Positions 4,768 to 5,181 of a stretch of 5,181 nucleotides of DNA are shown piece by piece. Source of the stretch: Bacillota bacterium. GTDB lineage: Bacteria > Bacillota > Clostridia > Lachnospirales > Lachnospiraceae. The notes under the pieces are model-generated. The model did not search any database. It was given only the letters and a program-made list of their open reading frames with translations, and was not told where the DNA came from. The stretch is taken from the NCBI GenBank assembly GCA_023441965.1, contig JAEZNB010000055.1, positions 1 to 5,181 on the forward strand, written 5' to 3'. Both the position numbers and the translations under genes were made by a program. Position 1 is the stretch's first letter. Each line of letters begins with the position of its first letter.

Positions 4768-4782
4768 ATGGTGTCCCGGAAG
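4768..4782 (+). repeat. Right attachment core within the tRNA-Arg 3' end
   Basis: This is an exact copy of 103-117. Bases 4769-4782 are the tRNA 3' end on the minus strand (CCA, discriminator base, 3' acceptor strand and the edge of the T arm). The tRNA stays complete on this side of the insertion. Confidence 0.85.
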
Positions 4783-4845
4783 GGATTCGAACCCCTGACC
4801 TGCGGTTTAGGAAACCGCTGCTCTATCCTGCTGAGCTACCGGGAC
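4769..4845 (-). tRNA. tRNA-Arg (anticodon CCU)
   Basis: Read on the minus strand, all arms are present. The acceptor stem GTCCCGG / CCGGGAC pairs 4839-4845 with 4773-4779. The D arm contains AGCTCAGCAGGATAGAGC. The anticodon stem GCGGT/ACCGC encloses the loop TTCCTAA with anticodon CCT at 4809-4811. The T arm carries GGTTCGAATCC. CCA is encoded at 4769-4771. The tRNA decodes AGG. Its 3' end is the integration target of the element and appears undamaged by the insertion. Confidence 0.97.
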
Positions 4846-4957
4846 ACGCCACCCTTCTAAAACGCGGCACGCCGGGATGGAAGGGGCGCGAGAGTGGCTT
4901 TCCCCATCGGTCGAGTGGGTCGGCCGGGTGGTGCGCAATGCGGGGTAAGGACAGTTG

Positions 4958-4987
4958 ATCGGCCCTGTCTTCAATTGAGGGGCCGAT
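4958..4987 (+). repeat. Inverted repeat upstream of the 5006 gene
   Basis: ATCGGCCC (4958-4965) is the exact reverse complement of GGGCCGAT (4980-4987), with a 14-base loop that contains the palindrome TCAATTGA. It ends 18 bases before ATG 5006, so it could be an operator or leader hairpin of that gene. Nothing else is recognised in the noncoding stretch 4846-5005. Confidence 0.35.
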
Positions 4988-5005
4988 TGCCGTTATCGTC
5001 GTCGG

Positions 5006-5181
5006 ATGACGCAAGGCCATACGCCAGAGCGCGCAGTCACCGCGCGCCACACACATTCATTGCGCGAGACGTGGAGCGCATTTGCCGGTCTCTCTGGTCT
5101 TGCGCTCGCGGTCGGAATTGTTCTCTCGAATGTCTCCCCCTCGCTTGCCCGCTCACCGCAGCGGGACGGCGCTTCGGTTGC
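5006..5181 (+). CDS. Probable exported protein, N-terminal part only
   Basis: From ATG 5006 the frame is open to the window end (58 full codons). The N-terminus looks like a Sec signal peptide: a polar, basic start with several Arg and His (MTQGHTPERAVTARHTHSLR), a hydrophobic core (AFAGLSGLALAVGIVL, about 26-41) and a small-residue site with likely cleavage after PSLA (residues 48-51). The mature protein would therefore lie in the periplasm or outside the cell; an uncleaved anchor is possible. No good ribosome-binding site precedes the ATG, so the start is tentative. It is chromosomal flank beyond the tRNA, not part of the element. The product cannot be named from what is present. Confidence 0.55.
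   Translation, partial: MTQGHTPERAVTARHTHSLRETWSAFAGLSGLALAVGIVLSNVSPSLARSPQRDGASV

Larger units (their letters stand above)
103..4782. mobile_element. Compact P4-type integrative element in tRNA-Arg(CCU)
   Basis: The element is bounded by identical 15-base cores at 103-117 and 4768-4782; the right copy forms the 3' end of a tRNA-Arg gene. Excision between them would release a 4665-bp circle. Inside are a P4-type integrase next to the left core, an AlpA/excisionase-like regulator, a chain of small overlapping genes, one AT-richer gene of unknown function, and related repeat arms on both sides of the core. No complete primase, helicase, relaxase, capsid or secretion gene is present, so it looks like a reduced, non-self-transferring element. 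Limits and gene set are read directly from the sequence; present mobility is inferred. Confidence 0.85.

Noticed and set aside
4823..5056. Minus-strand frame of 77 codons over the tRNA end and flank
   Set aside because: It overlaps the tRNA and has no plausible domain; the plus-strand frame from 5006 with a signal peptide is a better explanation.

Overview
The window holds a very small integrative element, about 4.7 kb, inserted at the 3' end of a tRNA-Arg(CCU) gene in a GC-rich bacterium. An alphaproteobacterium of the Hyphomicrobiales type is most likely. This rests on base composition, on the style of the small genes, and on a primase-type N-terminus that I recognise from islands of that group; no species can be named.

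Layout: 1-54 is the tail of a flanking gene. A 15-base core (103-117) marks the left end of the element. It is followed by an integrase-binding-like repeat array (215-280) and a full-length P4-type tyrosine integrase (283-1494). An AT-richer gene of unknown function (1557-2558) sits between the integrase and the conserved operon, where cargo would be expected. An AlpA/excisionase-type regulator (2664-2900) then heads a rightward operon of small genes: 2980-3183, 3176-3463 (winged helix), 3460-3849, 3846-4088 and 4085-4609. From the second gene of that series on, each start overlaps the preceding stop by 4 to 8 bases. The right end carries a second copy of the repeat array (4659-4713) and the second core copy (4768-4782), which lies inside the tRNA gene (4769-4845, minus strand). 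Beyond the tRNA is chromosomal flank with the start of a probable exported protein (5006 to the window end).

How the parts fit: integrase, small winged-helix regulator, paired cores and repeat arms on both sides of the core are what a P4-like element needs to integrate and excise. The replication part is missing. The last ORF is an apparent in-frame fusion of the first ~60 residues of an element-type primase to the C-terminal catalytic third of a second, different tyrosine recombinase. The simplest reading is a larger island that lost its middle by deletion and kept its ends, int, alpA and one cargo gene. No known defence, toxin or resistance system is recognised. The two most notable items are the unexplained cargo protein and the primase-recombinase chimera.
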